From: Deltaproteobacteria bacterium
GTDB lineage: Bacteria > UBA10199 > GCA-002796325 > JACPFF01
Direction: 5' to 3'
NCBI GenBank assembly: GCA_016210045.1
Contig: JACQUX010000038.1
Location: 101,139-165,138 of the forward strand
Length of the DNA stretch: 64,000 nucleotides
Position numbers and translations under genes: made by a program. The stretch's first letter is position 1. The number at the start of each line of letters is the position of its first letter. The notes below the pieces were generated by a model. That model did no database searches and was not told where the DNA came from. It saw only the letters and a list, made by a program, of their open reading frames with translations. Shown here in pieces: positions 61,633-64,000 of this stretch.

Positions 61633-63693
61633 TTACAGCAAATGCACCGGATCGACGTCGATCGCGACGTGGACGCCGGTGGTGCCTTCTTGCTCGCTGT
61701 GGCGACGGATCAGTTGGGTGAGTCCGGCGGCGGCGCGGGTGTCGGGGAGTTTCAGCAGGATCTGCCAGCGATATTTGCCGGCGATTTTTTCGCGCGGCGA
61801 TGGGGCGGGGCCGAGGAGGGAGAAGGGGTGGCTAGTGACTGATGACTGGTGGCTGGTGGCTGGTGATTCTGTTCCGCCGAATCGGTGGAGCGCGTTCGCC
61901 AATTGTTCTGCATAGGCATGCACTTGCGCTTCGTGATTGCCGCTGAGGCGGATGTTCAGCAAGCGGCCGAACGGCGGATAGTTCAAGTCCGCGCGGAGTT
62001 TTGTCTCTTCGCTGACGAACGCGGCGTAATCGTGGCCGCGGGCGCAGAGCAAACTGTAATGTTCCGGGGTGTACGTCTGGATGATCACTTGTCCGGGACG
62101 GTCCGCGCGTCCGGCGCGTCCGGCGACTTGGGTGAGCAGTTGAAACGTCCGCTCCGCAGCGCGGAAATCCGGCAGATAGAGCGAGAGATCGGCCAAAATC
62201 ACGCCGACCAAAGTGACGCGAGGGAAGTCGTGGCCCTTTGTGATCATTTGGGTGCCGATCAAGATGTCCACGGTGCCGCTGTGCATCGCACGCAGCGTCC
62301 CGTGGCGGCGGTGGCGCGACGTGCTGGTGTCGCGATCCATCCGCGCGATCCGCGCCGTGGGGAACTGCGTCTGCAGCAGTTGTTCGATCCGTTCTGTGCC
62401 GCTGCCGACCGCTTTGAGTTGCGCGGATCCGCAGGCGGGGCAACTGCGCGGCACATTGATCGTGAATTCGCAGTAGTGGCAGCGGAGTTGCGCTTTGCTG
62501 TGATGGAGTGTCAAGCTGATCGCGCAGTTCGGACAGCGAAAAATGTGGCCGCAGTCGCGACACAGCGACATCGTTGCGAAGCCGCGACGGTTCAAAAACA
62601 ACAGCACTTGTTCGCCGCGCGCGAGCGTGTCGTGCATCGCCACGCGCAACGGCGCCGAAAGCAGGGCCGCGTCCGGCGTGCCCGCGGCGTGTTCGCGCAA
62701 GTCGATCACGGAAACGGTCGGGAGCGGTTGGCCGGTTGGTCGCTCCGTGAGTGGTAACAGCGTATATTTCGCGAGGCCCACGTTGTGGAAGCTCTCCAAC
62801 GACGGCGTCGCCGACCCGAGCACGACGGCGGCTTGTGCGGCCTGCGCGCGGCGCACCGCCACGTCGCGCGCGTGATAGCGCGGATCGTCTTCCTGTTTGT
62901 ACGAGGCGTCGTGTTCTTCATCGACGATGATGCAGCCGAGTCGATCGAACGGGGCGAAGACGGCGGAGCGGGTTCCGCAACAGACGCGCGCTTCGCCGCG
63001 GGCCATCCGTTGCCATTGATGCAGCCGTTCGGCTTCGGTCAAGTCGCTGTGATACAGCGCGATCGCGTCACCGAAGCGGGCGCTGAGATGGGCCAACAGC
63101 TGCGGCGTGAGTCCGATCTCCGGCAACAGCACAATCGCTTGGCGATGCGCCGCCAGACAACGTTCCACGGCGGCTAAATAGACTTCGGTTTTGCCGCTGC
63201 CGGTGATGCCGTGCAGCAGAAACGCACGGAATGCGTGGTCGCGGATCGTGGCGGCGATTGCGTCGGCGGCCATGTGCTGCGCTGCATTCAAGGTGATCGC
63301 GGCAGCGTCGCTGAGTGTATGTTCTTGATGTAAATGGGCGGCGCGGCGCGGTCGTCCCAATGGTTTTCCCGCGCGAAACAACGCGGTTGGGAGCGCGGCG
63401 CGACAGACTTCTCCGATCGGCGCGGCGTAGTAGCGGCTGATCCATTGCACGAGTTCGAGGAGCTGCGCATTCAGGACCGGCTCCGGATCGCACAGCGCCG
63501 CGATTGGCTTACAGCGCGCGGTCGGCGGCGGCGTGGTCTCGGTCTGTAGGATAATGCCGACGACCTGTTTGCGGCGAAACGGGACCACGACGCGACATCC
63601 CGGTCGGCATTGCGCGGCACAGGCCTCCGGCAGTTCGTAAGTAAACGCGGTATGCACGACCACCGGAACGGCAATGTCAGCGTAGCGAGGCAT
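61633..63693 (-). CDS. priA: Primosomal replication restart helicase PriA
   Basis: Rebuilds the replisome at stalled forks. 686 residues: a short N-terminal 3'-end-binding domain, Walker A GITGSGKTEVY, Walker B IIVDEEHD(ASYKQEDDPRYHARD), helicase motifs GSATPSLES and QMITKGHDF with AGRAGR, and zinc motifs CRDCGHIFRCPNC and CHYCEFTINVPRSCPACGS. Near residues 608-628 a stretch ESPATSHQSSVTSH comes from the CCAGTCACC repeat and separates two normal C-terminal segments; the frame is kept. Otherwise complete. Confidence 0.95.
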   Translation of the reverse strand: MPRYADIAVPVVVHTAFTYELPEACAAQCRPGCRVVVPFRRKQVVGIILQTETTPPPTARCKPIAALCDPEPVLNAQLLELVQWISRYYAAPIGEVCRAALPTALFRAGKPLGRPRRAAHLHQEHTLSDAAAITLNAAQHMAADAIAATIRDHAFRAFLLHGITGSGKTEVYLAAVERCLAAHRQAIVLLPEIGLTPQLLAHLSARFGDAIALYHSDLTEAERLHQWQRMARGEARVCCGTRSAVFAPFDRLGCIIVDEEHDASYKQEDDPRYHARDVAVRRAQAAQAAVVLGSATPSLESFHNVGLAKYTLLPLTERPTGQPLPTVSVIDLREHAAGTPDAALLSAPLRVAMHDTLARGEQVLLFLNRRGFATMSLCRDCGHIFRCPNCAISLTLHHSKAQLRCHYCEFTINVPRSCPACGSAQLKAVGSGTERIEQLLQTQFPTARIARMDRDTSTSRHRRHGTLRAMHSGTVDILIGTQMITKGHDFPRVTLVGVILADLSLYLPDFRAAERTFQLLTQVAGRAGRADRPGQVIIQTYTPEHYSLLCARGHDYAAFVSEETKLRADLNYPPFGRLLNIRLSGNHEAQVHAYAEQLANALHRFGGTESPATSHQSSVTSHPFSLLGPAPSPREKIAGKYRWQILLKLPDTRAAAGLTQLIRRHSEQEGTTGVHVAIDVDPVHLL
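61828..61868. repeat. CCAGTCACC-type repeat inside priA
   Basis: GGTGGCTAGTGACTGATGAC followed by three GGTGGCT units, the reverse of the CCAGCCACCAGTCACC runs in the ParA-like gene (51459-51492). A shorter relative occurs at 61613-61626 in the gap after the transporter-HEAT gene. It adds about 14 residues to PriA. Confidence 0.7.
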
Positions 63694-63708
63694 CGGTGTT
63701 GAATTTCT

Positions 63709-63812
63709 TCCTCTCCCGTTGGGGAGAGGGTTAGGGTGAGGGGGAGGAATGAACCAGAAAATCGCCTGGTGGTCTCCCCCTCACCCAGCCCTCTCCCCAA
63801 CGGGAGAGGGGG
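63709..63812. repeat. Palindromic dispersed repeat, copy 3
   Basis: CCTCTCCCGTTGGGGAGAGG followed by GTTAGGGTGAGGGGGAG, then, after a 30-bp centre, CTCCCCCTCACCCAGCCCTC followed by TCCCCAACGGGAGAGG. The two halves are almost perfect reverse complements, so the whole element could fold into one long hairpin. It lies just upstream of priA. Confidence 0.88.
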
Positions 63813-63843
63813 GTGGCGACCCGTGACTTGCCGCGGGTATCGC

Positions 63844-64000
63844 TCATGGCCCTACTCTCTCGAAGTCGTACTCCACAATACTATTTACGAGTGACGCGTC
63901 GGGCGCGATCCGGAGCCAACATTTGAGCCGTTGGCCGGCGGTCACGGTCAGCGGGCGACGCAGCGGCAAAAAGGCCTGGCGCCAGTGCGTCGGCGGGTCG
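63844..64000 (-). CDS. C-terminus of a probable PRMT-like methyltransferase (partial)
   Basis: The last 51 codons of a gene entering from the right edge. The end reads THWRQAFLPLRRPL, then VTAGQRLKCWLRI and a final EYDFERVGP. 'THW.Q.f.pL..Pl.v..G..l' is the beta-barrel signature of protein arginine methyltransferase C-termini, so a PRMT-like SAM-dependent methyltransferase is likely. The catalytic part lies outside the window. Its stop overlaps an ATG that opens a 38-codon frame running into the repeat. Confidence 0.5.
   Translation of the reverse strand, partial: DPPTHWRQAFLPLRRPLTVTAGQRLKCWLRIAPDASLVNSIVEYDFERVGP

Noticed and set aside
63710..63846. A 38-codon frame starting in the stop of the right-edge gene
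   Set aside because: It runs straight into the palindromic repeat and ends there; there is no sign of a real product.
1..64000. tRNA or rRNA genes and CRISPR arrays
   Set aside because: No T-loop/cloverleaf pattern, rRNA segment or regularly spaced direct repeats were seen by reading; a covariance-model scan could still find a tRNA.

Overview
The window is about 64 kb of GC-rich, densely coding DNA from a Gram-negative-type chromosome. It has short intergenic gaps, many ATGA or GTGA start/stop overlaps, and mostly housekeeping genes with clear Shine-Dalgarno sites. Poly-Ser lipoproteins, Ca-binding DxDxDG proteins with a C-terminal GG-Cys/TM/Arg tail, a Sec-exported SpvB/RHS protein and a full pst-pho set suggest a deltaproteobacterial-grade or related uncultured lineage. 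This placement is inference: no rRNA or tRNA gene was seen.

Layout. 1-3059: a partial secreted phosphodiesterase, a decayed sigma-54-activator-like regulator, and thiE-thiD. 3061-4553: an AbiEi/AbiEii module with a promoter-embedded operator. 5511-11376: a leftward run of pabC-like, pabB-like, spore-photoproduct-lyase-like, ParB-like and unknown genes; at least two of these have lost family catalytic motifs. 11558-13665: gdhA, tadA and a small ORF. 13613-24616: large exported proteins, including a 905-residue Gly-rich HEGGH protein and a 2318-residue SpvB/FG-GAP/RHS protein ending in an HEMGH domain. 24689-28543: hmgA, a DUF4143-type ATPase, an M19 dipeptidase and nucleotidyltransferase remnants. 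28614-35459: phoU-pstBACS-phoR-phoB (transcribed phoB first), followed by hpd. 36668-40057: PIN/RHH and BrnT/BrnA-type toxin-antitoxin pairs around an unknown 517-residue ORF and a poly-Ser lipoprotein. 40178-47153: a glycan cluster combining a PseG-GNAT fusion and PseI (pseudaminic acid) with DPPR-synthase-, DprE1- and DprE2-like genes (lipid-linked D-arabinose) and a GT-C membrane glycosyltransferase. 47196-53133: a nucleotidyltransferase TA pair, hemD, ahcY, a ParA-HhH protein, a response regulator and an AbrB/PIN pair. 53148-58089: exported paralogues and unknown proteins. 58191-64000: acyl-CoA dehydrogenase, a transporter-HEAT fusion, priA, and the tail of a probable PRMT-like methyltransferase.

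How genes work together. The Pho genes form a phosphate uptake and sensing regulon with a candidate PHO box before pstS. hpd and hmgA are consecutive tyrosine-catabolism steps but are 10 kb apart. The 40-47 kb cluster most plausibly builds an arabinose- and pseudaminic-type surface glycan. At least five toxin-antitoxin or mobile-type operons have a -10 box 6-9 nt before the ATG, suggesting leaderless transcripts, unlike the SD-led housekeeping genes. A palindromic repeat family (five copies) and a CCAGTCACC-type repeat lie between genes and also inside reading frames (pstA start, priA, ParA-like tail).
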